Notes under the pieces: model-generated | What the model was told of the DNA's origin: nothing | The model's database searches: none | What the model saw: the letters and a program-made list of their open reading frames with translations, nothing else | Position numbers and translations under genes: made by a program | Assembly: GCF_000718135.1 (NCBI RefSeq) | Contig: NZ_JOEM01000015.1 | Location: 62,001 to 126,000, forward strand | Source: Streptomyces cyaneofuscatus | GTDB lineage: Bacteria; Actinomycetota; Actinomycetes; Streptomycetales; Streptomycetaceae | Reading direction: 5' to 3' | DNA length: 64,000 bases | Shown: positions 1 to 7,429 of the stretch, piece after piece | How the letters are laid out: each line of letters opens with the position of its first letter | Numbering within the stretch: position 1 is the stretch's first letter

Positions 1-368
1 TACACCTGGGTGAGCCCGAGACCGCCGTACTTGGTCTCGATCTTCATGCCCAGGGCGCCGAGCTCCTTGAGCCCGTTGACCACCTCGTCGGGGATCTTCG
101 CCTCGCGCTCGATCCGCGCACTGTCGATGTGCGCCTCGCAGAAGGCCCGCAGCCGCCCGAGGAACTCCTCGCCGCGCCGGATGTCGTCGGGCGGCGGCAG
201 GGGGTGCGGATGGATCAGGTCGAGCCGGAAGCGCCCGAGGAACAGCTCCTTGGCGAAGCTGGGCTTACGCCAGTGCTGCTCCCGGGCGGCCTCGGCGACC
301 TTGCGAGCCTCACGCTCGGTGACCTTGGGTGCTTTGGGGACCTGGGGGGTGTTGTGTGGTGCGGACAT
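1..368 (-). CDS. acyl-CoA dehydrogenase, N-terminal part (cut by window edge)
   Basis: The first 122 codons of an acyl-CoA dehydrogenase are present; the 3' part lies beyond the left edge. The ATG is at 368. After a lysine- and glutamate-rich leader the protein shows the N-terminal helical domain of the FadE type, ending in KIETKYGGLGLTQ, the usual stretch before the FAD-binding region (G-Y/L-G-G-L-G-L). Family members oxidise acyl-CoA thioesters at the alpha-beta bond and pass electrons to ETF. The catalytic glutamate and the FAD-binding residues are outside the window, so substrate chain length cannot be judged. The gene reads leftwards, 152 bp after the start of that intergenic space at the GNAT stop. 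Confidence 0.8.
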   Translation of the reverse strand, partial: MSAPHNTPQVPKAPKVTEREARKVAEAAREQHWRKPSFAKELFLGRFRLDLIHPHPLPPPDDIRRGEEFLGRLRAFCEAHIDSARIEREAKIPDEVVNGLKELGALGMKIETKYGGLGLTQV

Positions 369-509
369 GGGGGCCTCACCTCGCCGCGCATCACCAGGAC
401 GGACAGGCACCTGGGCACACGGACTGCTAGTCGCTGCCTACTGATCCGTATGTAACCCGTGTACCCGCACTTCGGCACCCGCACCAGCCCTCGCGTACGG
501 GGTGGAGGC

Positions 510-529
510 CTCGGCTTCCCTCAGCCGAG
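510..529 (-). terminator. hairpin overlapping the GNAT stop codon
   Basis: CTCGGCT (510-516) pairs perfectly with AGCCGAG (523-529) around a 6-nt loop. The stem overlaps the stop codon of the acetyltransferase gene (521-523). It has no T-run, as is common for Streptomyces terminators. It is short, so the call is tentative. Confidence 0.4.
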
Positions 530-1135
530 CCGACCGGGCCGACCGGGCCGACCGGGCCGACCGGGCCGACCGGGCCGCAAGAGCATCGGGTCGTAGACCG
601 GGGACTCCGGGGCATGCTTGATCCGGGCAGCGACCACCTCGTACCCCCATCGCGGGTAGGCGCTGCGCGCGGGCTCGTTGGCCACGATGCACGTCAGGGT
701 GGTCCAGGTCTCCGGGCGCCCGTCGACCATCACGTCGTGGAGGCGCCGACCGATGCCGAGGTTGGTCGCTTTCGGGAGAACCATGAGTTCCCGCAGCCAG
801 AAGACGTCGCCGGCCTCGGCGGCCTGCTTGGCGTCGGCGGGCAGGTCATCGGCGATGGACGCCCACCACGCGCGGCCCGGGGTGAGCGTGACCCCCTGGA
901 CGTACCCGACGAGGGCCCCGTCGTCCAGACGCGCCGTGACGACCTCGAAGCCGCGCATGGTGAAGGCGGCGGTGAGCCGGTCGGCGAAGGTCTCGACGGA
1001 GAAGAACGGATCGCCCGCGTAGGGCGGGACGCCGTACACCTCGGCGTAGACGGCGTTGAGTTCATCGACGATCTCGCGCGCTGCGTCACCGTCGTGCCGG
1101 GTGAAGGTGAGGCCGGGTGTGGTGCGGGCGGGCAT
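521..1135 (-). CDS. GNAT-family N-acetyltransferase with (PGR)n tail
   Basis: A 204-residue protein with the GNAT fold. The central part shows the acetyl-CoA-binding motif A, in which a strand ending in WLRELMVLP is followed by the pyrophosphate loop LGIGRRLH; then a strand with TCIVANEPA and an aromatic WGYEVV element near the end. Such enzymes move an acetyl group from acetyl-CoA to a small-molecule or protein amine; the substrate is not predictable here. The end of the protein is odd: five Pro-Gly-Arg units coded by a 9-bp tandem repeat follow the last domain residues, suggesting a dispensable, variable basic tail. A remnant of a regulator gene ends 17 bp upstream on the same strand, so the two probably once formed a regulator-acetyltransferase pair. 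Confidence 0.85.
   Translation of the reverse strand: MPARTTPGLTFTRHDGDAAREIVDELNAVYAEVYGVPPYAGDPFFSVETFADRLTAAFTMRGFEVVTARLDDGALVGYVQGVTLTPGRAWWASIADDLPADAKQAAEAGDVFWLRELMVLPKATNLGIGRRLHDVMVDGRPETWTTLTCIVANEPARSAYPRWGYEVVAARIKHAPESPVYDPMLLRPGRPGRPGRPGRPGRLG
532..576. repeat. 9-bp tandem repeat, five perfect copies
   Basis: The unit GACCGGGCC occurs five times without interruption. It lies inside the last codons of the acetyltransferase gene, where each unit adds a Pro-Gly-Arg triplet. The length is a multiple of three, so gain or loss of units would keep the frame and only change tail length. Confidence 0.95.
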
Positions 1136-1152
1136 GCGGGGAAGCTCCTCGG

Positions 1153-1362
1153 CTAGGCGACGTGGTCGGTGAGCAGGTCGAACGTGTCGCGAACGGCAGG
1201 GCTGGCCCGGTGCGGCCCGAGCCGTTCACGGACGGCCACGAGTTGCTTGCGTGTACGGCTGGAGGACTGCCCGCCCTCGATGAGCCGAAGGGATTCCCGC
1301 GCGGCGTCGGCGGGCCGAAGTCCCGGTCCTGAGCGGCGGCGCCGGCGAGTCGGGCGAGGCAC
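1153..1362 (-). pseudogene. C-terminal remnant of an XRE/TPR-type regulator
   Basis: The last 50 or so codons of this reading frame (ESLRLIEGG... AVRERLGPHRASPAVRDTFD..) resemble the C-terminus of Streptomyces XRE-family regulators with tetratricopeptide-like repeats. In those proteins a helix pair is followed by a region like RLxPHRxxPAVRD. No helix-turn-helix or full repeat domain precedes it in frame, and the first residues are arginine-rich low-complexity sequence. I read it as a truncated gene whose 5' part has been lost. It could still be a short real ORF. The frame stops 17 bp before the acetyltransferase start. Confidence 0.45.
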
Positions 1363-1440
1363 ATGCCTCTGTTACGGGAGTGACACGGAGTGGCGCTTCC
1401 CACTTGGTGGCCTACTGCTCAACCGTGCGAATGCAGCGAC

Positions 1441-1557
1441 CTATTCGAGAATCCGTGTGGGGAACGAACGGCGAGAGATCAATGGCAGCTGCCCGTTGGG
1501 CCCCGAGATCCTGAGCTGCTTGCCCTGCTGGTCCCAGACCTTGGCGCTTGTGACCAA
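1441..1557 (-). CDS. small ORF candidate, 38 residues, unknown
   Basis: A TTG start at 1557 follows an AAGGGGGA ribosome-binding-like sequence about 8 nt upstream, and the frame ends with TAG at 1441. The peptide is polar and well balanced (contains VWDQQGKQLRISGPNGQ), unlike the Arg/Pro-rich shadow frames around it. Third-position G/C is about 80%, lower than for typical genes here. It may be a small protein or the 3' piece of a decayed gene; an in-frame TGA directly precedes the TTG. I do not recognise a family. Confidence 0.25.
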   Translation of the reverse strand: MVTSAKVWDQQGKQLRISGPNGQLPLISRRSFPTRILE

Positions 1558-1813
1558 TCACTGTTCCCCCTTCGAGCGGCCGCAGACGAGGGCCGGAGGT
1601 GTGGGCGCCCGAGATCGTCCTAGCGTACCGATCAGCTGAACGCTGAGCCTGAGGTTCGAGGATCGTCAAATGCCGTGCTTCCAGCCGGAGTGGCCATGCC
1701 AGATGCGTGCCAGATCGCGGGCGGAACGACGGGGCCGACGGACAGCAGGACGGTAGTCAGCCGGCGCCTCGGACGCGCTTCACAGCCGGCTGGACCGGGG
1801 CGAGGCCCCGCCC

Positions 1814-1990
1814 GTAACCACCCGGTGGCTGCTGGTCCCGGCCGGGCGCAAAATGGGAATGCGCACTCATCGGCTTCGGGGGCCCTCGGCCGTATCCCCC
1901 CGGACGAGTTGGCGGCGATCCCCGTCACGCGGGAGCGCTTCTCCATCGAGGTCACGGGGAGGAAACCCCGAGGCGGCAGCCCCCGCACAG
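1814..1990 (+). pseudogene. possible frameshifted gene fragment
   Basis: Translation from 1814 gives a plausible stretch (RWLLVPAGRKMGMRTHRL...) up to a run of six C at about 1896-1901. There the sensible reading moves to another frame (DELAAIPVTRERFSIEVTGRK). A single-base change in the C-run would join the two. I cannot name the family, and no start or ribosome-binding site is evident, so this is low confidence. Confidence 0.25.
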
Positions 1991-2002
1991 TGGGCTGCCG
2001 CC
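1972..2002 (-). terminator. intrinsic terminator after the aldehyde dehydrogenase
   Basis: GGCGGCAGCCC (1972-1982) and GGGCTGCCGCC (1992-2002) form a perfect 11-bp stem with a 9-nt loop, about 70 bp past the stop codon at 2070. It is the natural end of the leftward dehydrogenase transcript. Confidence 0.7.
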
Positions 2003-2069
2003 GGTCCTTATGTGTGCCCCGCCCGCGCTCGCTGTCCAGGCGGGGGCGCGGGTGGGGTCGTCCGAGGGA

Positions 2070-3515
2070 CTACAGGGCCAGGCCCGTGAGGACCAGGACG
2101 CGCTCGTAGGTGTAGTCGTCCATCGCGTAGCGGACGCCCTCGCGGCCGACGCCGGACTGCTTGGCACCGCCGTACGGCATCTGGTCGGCGCGGTACGAGG
2201 GGACGTCGCCGATGATCACGCCGCCGACCTCCAGGGCGCGGTGGGCGCGGAAGGCGGTCTGGAGGTCGTGGGTGAAGACGCCTGCCTGGAGGCCGTACTT
2301 GGAGGAGTTGACGGCGGCGAACGCCTCCGCCTCGCTGTCGACCTTCTGGAGGGACATGACCGGGCCGAAGACCTCCTCGCAGGAGAGCTTCACGTCGTCC
2401 GGGAGGCCGGCCAGGACCGTCGGGGCGTAGGTGGCGCCGTCGCGCTTGCCGCCGGTGAGGAGTTCGGCGCCTCCCTGGACGGCCTCGTCGACCCAGGACT
2501 CGACGCGCTTCGCCGCGTCCTCGCTCACCAGGGGGCCGACATCCGTGGTGGCGTCGGCCGGGTCGCCGGTGACCAGGGCCTCGACGGCGGCGACGATCTT
2601 CGGGACCAGCCGGTCGTAGACCGAGGCGTCGGCGATGACGCGCTGCACCGAGATGCAGGACTGGCCGCCCTGGTAGTTGGAGAACGTGGCGATCCGGGTG
2701 GCCGCCCAGTCCAGGTCCTCGTCGGAGGCGTAGTCGGACAGGACGACCGCCGCGCCGTTGCCGCCGAGCTCCAGGGTGCAGTGCTTGCGGGGCACCGACT
2801 CCATGATCGCGTAACCGACCGGGCCCGAGCCGGTGAAGGAGATGACCGGCAGGCGCTCGTCCTGGACCAGGGCGGGCATCTTGTCGTTCGGGACCGTCAG
2901 GACGGACCAGGAGCCGGCCGGGAGGTCGGTCTCGGCCAGCAGCTCGCCGAGGATGAGCGAGGAGATCGGCGTCGCCGGGGCCGGCTTCAGGATGATCGGG
3001 GCGCCTACGGCGATGGCCGGGGCGACCTTGTGGGCGCTCAGGTTGAGGGGGAAGTTGAACGGCGCGATGCCGAGGACCGCCCCGCGCGGGAAGCGGCGGG
3101 TCAGGCCGAGGCGGCCCGTGCCGCCGAGGTCGGTGTCGAGGCGCTGGGCCTCGCCGCCGTTGAAGCGGCGGGCCTCCTCTGCCGCGAACCGGAACACCGA
3201 GATCGCCCGGCCGACCTCACCGCGCGCCCACTTGATCGGCTTGCCGTTCTCCGCCGAGATCAGCTGCGCGATCTCCTCGGTGCGCTCCCCCAGCCGCCGT
3301 ACGACGTGGTCGAGGGCCGCGGCCCGTACGTGCGCCGGGGTCGCGGCGAACTCGTCGCGTACGGCGTGGGCGGCGGCGACGGCCTCCTCGGCCTGGGCGT
3401 CGGTCGGCACGCTGACGGTGCCGACGAGGCGTCCGTCGTACGGGTTGGTGACGTCGAAGCTGTCGGCACCGGTGGCCTGGCGGCCGGCCACCCAGAAGGC
3501 GTGGGGCGAAGTCAT
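2070..3515 (-). CDS. NAD(P)-dependent aldehyde dehydrogenase
   Basis: A 481-residue, full-length aldehyde dehydrogenase superfamily enzyme. The oxyanion-hole Asn154 sits in APFNFPLN, cofactor Lys177 in ILKPAP, the FTGSGPVG loop binds the dinucleotide, the general base is Glu249 in LELGGN and the nucleophile Cys287 in GGQSC. The FNFPLN and GGQSC variants resemble the lactaldehyde / non-phosphorylating glyceraldehyde-3-phosphate branch rather than the betaine/aminobutyraldehyde branch (WNYP, GQDC) of the two other dehydrogenases in this window. The true substrate is open. It stands alone, with a terminator behind it and a 118-bp gap to the end of the MFS gene upstream. Confidence 0.9.
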   Translation of the reverse strand: MTSPHAFWVAGRQATGADSFDVTNPYDGRLVGTVSVPTDAQAEEAVAAAHAVRDEFAATPAHVRAAALDHVVRRLGERTEEIAQLISAENGKPIKWARGEVGRAISVFRFAAEEARRFNGGEAQRLDTDLGGTGRLGLTRRFPRGAVLGIAPFNFPLNLSAHKVAPAIAVGAPIILKPAPATPISSLILGELLAETDLPAGSWSVLTVPNDKMPALVQDERLPVISFTGSGPVGYAIMESVPRKHCTLELGGNGAAVVLSDYASDEDLDWAATRIATFSNYQGGQSCISVQRVIADASVYDRLVPKIVAAVEALVTGDPADATTDVGPLVSEDAAKRVESWVDEAVQGGAELLTGGKRDGATYAPTVLAGLPDDVKLSCEEVFGPVMSLQKVDSEAEAFAAVNSSKYGLQAGVFTHDLQTAFRAHRALEVGGVIIGDVPSYRADQMPYGGAKQSGVGREGVRYAMDDYTYERVLVLTGLAL

Positions 3516-3633
3516 GGAGGTTCCGGCCCTTCGGAGGTCGTGAGCGTGCGGAGGTCGTGGACGAGGTGGGCGTGACGGAAGCCGAGGGCCCCCTCTGTGG
3601 TCCCACGGTAGGGCGGGGAAGGTGCGATCGCGT

Positions 3634-4878
3634 TTAGCCGGGGTGGAGTGGGGTGGCTGTCCGGTGCTCCGAATTGGCCAGGGGGGTGGTGGCCGGGCCG
3701 TCGGACGGTGGTGTCGTGGTCGTACGAGGGCCCGTTCCCCTCCCCGTACGGCGCAGCAGGTCCGGTACGAGCGTGAGCAGGCCGGCCACCGCCAGCGCCG
3801 CGCCCAGCCAGAGCGGGGCCCGCAGGCCGAAGCGGTCCAGGCTCAGGCCGCCCAGCGCTGAGCCCAGGACCACGCCGAAGGTGATGAACGAGCTGTGCAC
3901 GGTGTTGACGAGCGGGCGGGCGTTGCCGACGCGCTGCACCCGGGTGACCAGGGCCGGGTTCATGGTGACCCCGACCAGGCCGATGCCCAGCATGCAGAGC
4001 ACCGCCCCGACGTCGAACCGGGCCAGCAGAGCGAACCCGGCCAGGAACACCGCGTTCAGGGAGAGGCCCGTGAGGAGGACGGGGAGGGTGTGGCGGTCCG
4101 CCAGCCGGCCGACGACGGTGTTGCCGATCACCGTGGCGGCGCCGTACGCCAGGAGCAGCAGCGGGACCGTGCCCGGGGAGAAGCCGGTGACCTGGGTGAG
4201 GATCGGGTTGAGGTAGCTGAAGGCGGAGAAGGTCGCGCCGATGACCATGGTGCTGGTCAGCAGGGTGAGCCAGAGGCGGGGAGCGCGGAAGGCGGTCACT
4301 TCGGCGCGGAAGGTGCCGCTGCCCTCCGGGCGGCCCGTCCGGCCCACCCCGATCAGCGTGCACAGGGCGGCGGCGGCCGTCAGCGCGGAGATGGCCCAGA
4401 ACGCGGCGCGCCAGCCGTACCGTTCGCCGGTCAGGGTGGCCAGTGGCAGCCCGAGCAGGGTGCCGAGCATCAGCCCGTTGAGGATGACCGCCACGGCCCG
4501 GCCGCGTACCTCGGGGCGGGTCAGCTGGGAGCCGAGCGAGATCGCTACGCCGAAGAATGCCTGGGACACGACCCCCGTGATGATCCGTGCCATCACCATC
4601 GCCGGGTAGCCGGACGCGGTGGCGGCCAGCACGTTGCCCGCCAGGAAGAGCGGGAAGAGGACCATGAGCGCGGTCTTGGGCGGGAGCCGCAGCAGGGCGA
4701 CCGAGAGCAGCGGTCCGCCGAGCGCCATGGAGAGGGCGAAGACCGTGATCAGGTAGCCGATCTGCGGGACGGTGACGCCCAGTCCCGCGGCCATCTGCGG
4801 CATCAGCCCGGCGACGACGAACTCGCTGGTGACCATGGCGAAGATGCCGAAGGCCAGTACGTGGACAGCACGAGGCAC
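3634..4878 (-). CDS. MFS efflux transporter (DHA1 / AraJ type)
   Basis: A 12-helix major facilitator protein of about 414 residues. I start it at the GTG at 4878, which has a GGGGGA ribosome-binding site about 8 nt upstream; a longer in-frame ATG at 4959 would add a non-hydrophobic leader with no better signal. The start of helix 1 (FGIFAMVTSEFVVAGLMP) and the loop motif GRLADRHTLP between helices 6 and 7 are typical of drug/sugar-efflux DHA1 proteins. The C-terminal tail is Thr/Pro/Gly-rich and probably disordered. It follows a TetR regulator on the same strand with an 88-bp gap, so the substrate is probably the ligand sensed by that regulator. Confidence 0.88.
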   Translation of the reverse strand: MPRAVHVLAFGIFAMVTSEFVVAGLMPQMAAGLGVTVPQIGYLITVFALSMALGGPLLSVALLRLPPKTALMVLFPLFLAGNVLAATASGYPAMVMARIITGVVSQAFFGVAISLGSQLTRPEVRGRAVAVILNGLMLGTLLGLPLATLTGERYGWRAAFWAISALTAAAALCTLIGVGRTGRPEGSGTFRAEVTAFRAPRLWLTLLTSTMVIGATFSAFSYLNPILTQVTGFSPGTVPLLLLAYGAATVIGNTVVGRLADRHTLPVLLTGLSLNAVFLAGFALLARFDVGAVLCMLGIGLVGVTMNPALVTRVQRVGNARPLVNTVHSSFITFGVVLGSALGGLSLDRFGLRAPLWLGAALAVAGLLTLVPDLLRRTGRGTGPRTTTTPPSDGPATTPLANSEHRTATPLHPG

Positions 4879-4900
4879 GAGCGGTTCCCCCTGTGGATGT

Positions 4901-4925
4901 GGTTTTGTATTGATCGGTTCAGAAC
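4901..4925. promoter_or_regulatory. possible TetR operator before the MFS gene
   Basis: An AT-richer stretch (TTGTATTGATCGGTTCAGAA) lies between tetR and the transporter gene. It shares the GTATTG half-site, on the opposite strand, with the candidate operator in front of tetR at 5581-5600. The dyad symmetry is weak. The inference rests mainly on position and on local loss of G/C. Confidence 0.3.
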
Positions 4926-4966
4926 TTGGGAATGGGTGGGCCGTGCCTCGGTTCGGCACGTGAGGG

Positions 4967-5563
4967 TCAGCTGGTCAGGGCGTCCAGGGCCGTGTCGGCG
5001 ACGGACTGGACGGCTGCCCGGTCGGCTCCGCCCTGGGCCGCGATCCGCATCCCGCCGATGACGGCGTTGACGTACCGGGCGAGGGCGTCGGAGCCGCGCG
5101 TGGAGGCGATGGAGCCGTCGCGCTGCCCGGCCGCGATGACGGCGGACAGGGTACGCAGCCGCCGGGCGGCGTCGCGGTCCAGGAGGCGGGCGGCCTCCGG
5201 GTCGCGGGCCGCGAGTTCGACCGTGGAGTTGACGCCCAGACAGCCCAGGCTGCGGCCGTGGGGGCGGTGGTCGAACTCGTCGGACACGATCTTGTCGAGC
5301 AGGGCGCGGACCCGCTGGGCGGGCGGGCGTGACGTGTCCTCCAGGACGGCGTCCTGCGCCTCGGCCATGGTGTCCAGGTAGCGCGCCAGTGAGCGCGCGA
5401 ACAGCTCGCGCTTGCTCCGGAAGGTGTTGTAGATGCTGCTGCGCCCCAGCCCCGTGGCGGTGCAGAGGTCCTGGGTGGAGGTGGCCTCGTAGCCGCACTC
5501 CCAGAACGTGCGCATCGCGGCGTCCAGGGCCCGGTCCTCGTCGAACTGTCTCGGTCGGGCCAT
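4967..5563 (-). CDS. TetR/AcrR-family transcriptional regulator
   Basis: A 198-residue repressor-type protein. The N-terminus (MARPRQFDEDRALDAAM) leads into a classic TetR helix-turn-helix with STQDLCTATGLGRSSIYNTF at about residues 30-50, followed by a helical ligand-binding domain. Cys residues in LGCLGVNSTVE are placed as in the YxaF/LmrA-like branch (TetR_C_33 type) that often responds to quinones or flavonoids; this is an inference from the motif only. It precedes the MFS exporter on the same strand and probably represses itself and the exporter. The ATG at 5563 has no strong ribosome-binding site. Confidence 0.88.
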   Translation of the reverse strand: MARPRQFDEDRALDAAMRTFWECGYEATSTQDLCTATGLGRSSIYNTFRSKRELFARSLARYLDTMAEAQDAVLEDTSRPPAQRVRALLDKIVSDEFDHRPHGRSLGCLGVNSTVELAARDPEAARLLDRDAARRLRTLSAVIAAGQRDGSIASTRGSDALARYVNAVIGGMRIAAQGGADRAAVQSVADTALDALTS

Positions 5564-5580
5564 GGCAGCACTCTAGGGTT

Positions 5581-5598
5581 TTGGATCGGACGTTGCAA
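5581..5598. promoter_or_regulatory. imperfect palindrome upstream of tetR
   Basis: TTGGATCGGACGTTGCAA lies 18 bp before the tetR start. It has partial dyad symmetry of the form TTGnAnCGnnCGnTnCAA (12 of 18 positions). Its location fits an autoregulatory TetR operator. No experimental support can be claimed. Confidence 0.35.
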
Positions 5599-5619
5599 TA
5601 CCGGCCCTGATCCGGGTTC

Positions 5620-7194
5620 TCAATTTTCGGCCGGTGCCGCCGCCTCCGTCGCCTTCAGTGCGAGCCACAGCTCCATCCGGACGTCCGGGTCGTCCAGCGA
5701 GCGGCCCAGGATCTCCTCCACCCGGCGCATCCGGTAGCGCAGGGTGTGCCGGTGTACGCCCAGGTCGGCGGCGGCCGCGTCCCACTGGCCGTGGCGGGAG
5801 AGCCAGGCGCGCAGGGAGGCCACGAGGTCGCCGCGGCCCTTGGCGTCGTGCTCGTACAGGGCGCGGAGCATGCCGTCGGCGAAGGCCCGTACGGCGTCGT
5901 CCGCAAGGAGCGGCAGGACCGAACCGGCCGCCAGCTCCTCGTGCTCGACCAGGGCCCTGCCCCGGCGGCGGGCGACCGAGAGGGCCTGTTCGGCCTGCTT
6001 GTACGCGGCGGAGACCGCGATCGGGCCGCAGGGGGCGGAGAGGCCCACCACGACGTCGCTGTCCTCGGCGCCGCCCTCGCGCGGGGCGCGGTCGTCCTGG
6101 GCCTCCGCGTAGGACGCGCAGGCGGCGACCGCCGTGCCGCCGTCGGCCGCCAGGACGACGACGCGCTCGCCTTCGGGGACCATGAGCAGCGCCTCGCCGG
6201 AGCGGGCGGCGGCGGCCTCCATCGTCTCCGTGAGCAGGTCGAAACCGGCGGGCGCGGCCGCCTCCGCGATCAGCAGCCGGAAGGGGGCGTCGAGCAGCCC
6301 GCCGTACAGATCTCCGGCGACCGCCCGGGCGTGGTCCGGCTGCCCGGCCAGCAGCATCCGCAGGACGGCGGCGCCCAGGCGCTGTTCGGCGCCCTGGAGG
6401 GAGCGGGAGCGGGCGGTGGTGAGGGTGAGCAGGGCGACGGCGGAGTGGACCGCGTACCGTTCGGCGGTCCCCAGCGCCGCTCCCGTACCGACGGCCAGCG
6501 CACCGCGCGCCCGGCGGCCGGTGCCCAGCGACTGGAGTTCGACCCGGTCCTCGCTGTCGCCGACGACGACGCTGGCGGGCGCGGGTCTGTCCCGGAGGCG
6601 TTCGACGTCGGGGGTGAGGCGGGCGGCCCGGCGCGCGGCCCAGTCGGGGGCGGCGGCGAGCACCGCGCCGGAGGTGTCGTACAGCGCGGCCCAGCCGTCG
6701 ACGTGGACGGCGAGGCGGGCGAGGAGGTCGGCGGGGCCGTCCCCCGCGAGCGCGGCCTTCGTCAGCTCGCGCTGGGCCTCGAAGCCGGCGGTGACCGCGC
6801 GGTACTGGTCGGCGGCGATGGCGGCGGAGACGGCCTTGCTGATGGCGAGGAACGGGGTGCGGCGGGGCACTTCGAGGACGGGCAGGCCCGCTTCCTCGGC
6901 GGCGTCGAGCAGGGCGGCGGGGATGGCGTCGTAGTTGACCCCGACCGCGAAGCCGACCCCCGCGACGCCCGCTCCGGCCAGCCTCCGTACGTAGCGGCGC
7001 ATCGACTCGGCGTTCTCGGCGTCCAGGTTGGTGGCGGTCACCAGGAGCAGTTCGCCGCCGTCCATGTACGGGACGGGGTCGGCGAGCTCGCTGGCGTGGG
7101 CCCAGCGCACCGGGGTGTCGAGCCGGTCCGCGCCCGCCCGCACCGTGAGCTTGAGCGCCGAGTGCTGGACGAGCGAGGCGAGCGTGGGGGGCAT
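5620..7194 (-). CDS. PucR-family transcriptional regulator
   Basis: A 524-residue regulator. The N-terminal PucR domain (residues 1 to about 125, with MDGGELLLVTATN and AGVAGVGFAVG) is followed by a GGDEF-like middle region and a C-terminal helix-turn-helix of the PucR_C type (DLGVHRHTLRYRMRRVEEILG). PucR proteins activate catabolic genes for purines, amino acids and polyamines in response to small nitrogen compounds. Start at the ATG at 7194, because this is where PucR homology begins and a GAGGG lies upstream; the open frame runs further but codes for low-complexity sequence. Its position next to gabT and the polyamine operon suggests, but does not show, a role in GABA/polyamine control. 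Confidence 0.88.
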   Translation of the reverse strand: MPPTLASLVQHSALKLTVRAGADRLDTPVRWAHASELADPVPYMDGGELLLVTATNLDAENAESMRRYVRRLAGAGVAGVGFAVGVNYDAIPAALLDAAEEAGLPVLEVPRRTPFLAISKAVSAAIAADQYRAVTAGFEAQRELTKAALAGDGPADLLARLAVHVDGWAALYDTSGAVLAAAPDWAARRAARLTPDVERLRDRPAPASVVVGDSEDRVELQSLGTGRRARGALAVGTGAALGTAERYAVHSAVALLTLTTARSRSLQGAEQRLGAAVLRMLLAGQPDHARAVAGDLYGGLLDAPFRLLIAEAAAPAGFDLLTETMEAAAARSGEALLMVPEGERVVVLAADGGTAVAACASYAEAQDDRAPREGGAEDSDVVVGLSAPCGPIAVSAAYKQAEQALSVARRRGRALVEHEELAAGSVLPLLADDAVRAFADGMLRALYEHDAKGRGDLVASLRAWLSRHGQWDAAAADLGVHRHTLRYRMRRVEEILGRSLDDPDVRMELWLALKATEAAAPAEN

Positions 7195-7248
7195 GGGACC
7201 GGGAACCCTCGGTGTCGGGGACGCGTGGCCGGCGAGGGGTCTCGCCGG

Positions 7249-7296
7249 CCCGATCGGTGATCGGTGGTCAGTGGTGGGTGATCGGTGGTGGGTGAT
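7249..7296. repeat. degenerate GTGATCGGTGGT repeats upstream of pucR
   Basis: Three or four imperfect copies of a 12-bp unit like GTGATCGGTGGT occur 55-100 bp before the PucR start. They lie in the leader or promoter region. Whether they are binding sites or slippage products is unclear. Confidence 0.6.
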
Positions 7297-7329
7297 TACG
7301 CCGTCCCGTATGAACGGCTGCCAACGATT

Positions 7330-7344
7330 CTGCCAGGGTGGCAG
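7330..7344. promoter_or_regulatory. CTGCCA-GGG-TGGCAG palindrome in the pucR promoter region
   Basis: A perfect 6+6 inverted repeat with a 3-bp spacer. An extra CTGCCA half-site lies about 12 bp to the left. It sits in the 235-bp gap between the P-loop ATPase stop and the PucR start, and could be an operator of PucR itself. Confidence 0.35.
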
Positions 7345-7429
7345 AGTTCCTGTAACCGCTCTCAGTCGCCCCCGGTTCCGCAAGGGCGCTTCTCAGCCGT
7401 CGCCGGTCTCGCCCGAGGAGGCCCCTTTC

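Larger units (their letters stand above)
1363..2069. other. weakly coding intergenic stretch with possible gene debris
   Basis: About 700 bp in which no frame shows the strong third-position G/C bias seen on both sides. It contains a small candidate ORF (1441-1557, minus), a possible frameshifted remnant (1814-1990, plus) and a terminator hairpin (1972-2002). No transposase, integrase or attachment repeat was seen. The composition is less GC-biased than its neighbours between about 1400 and 1700. Confidence 0.5.
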
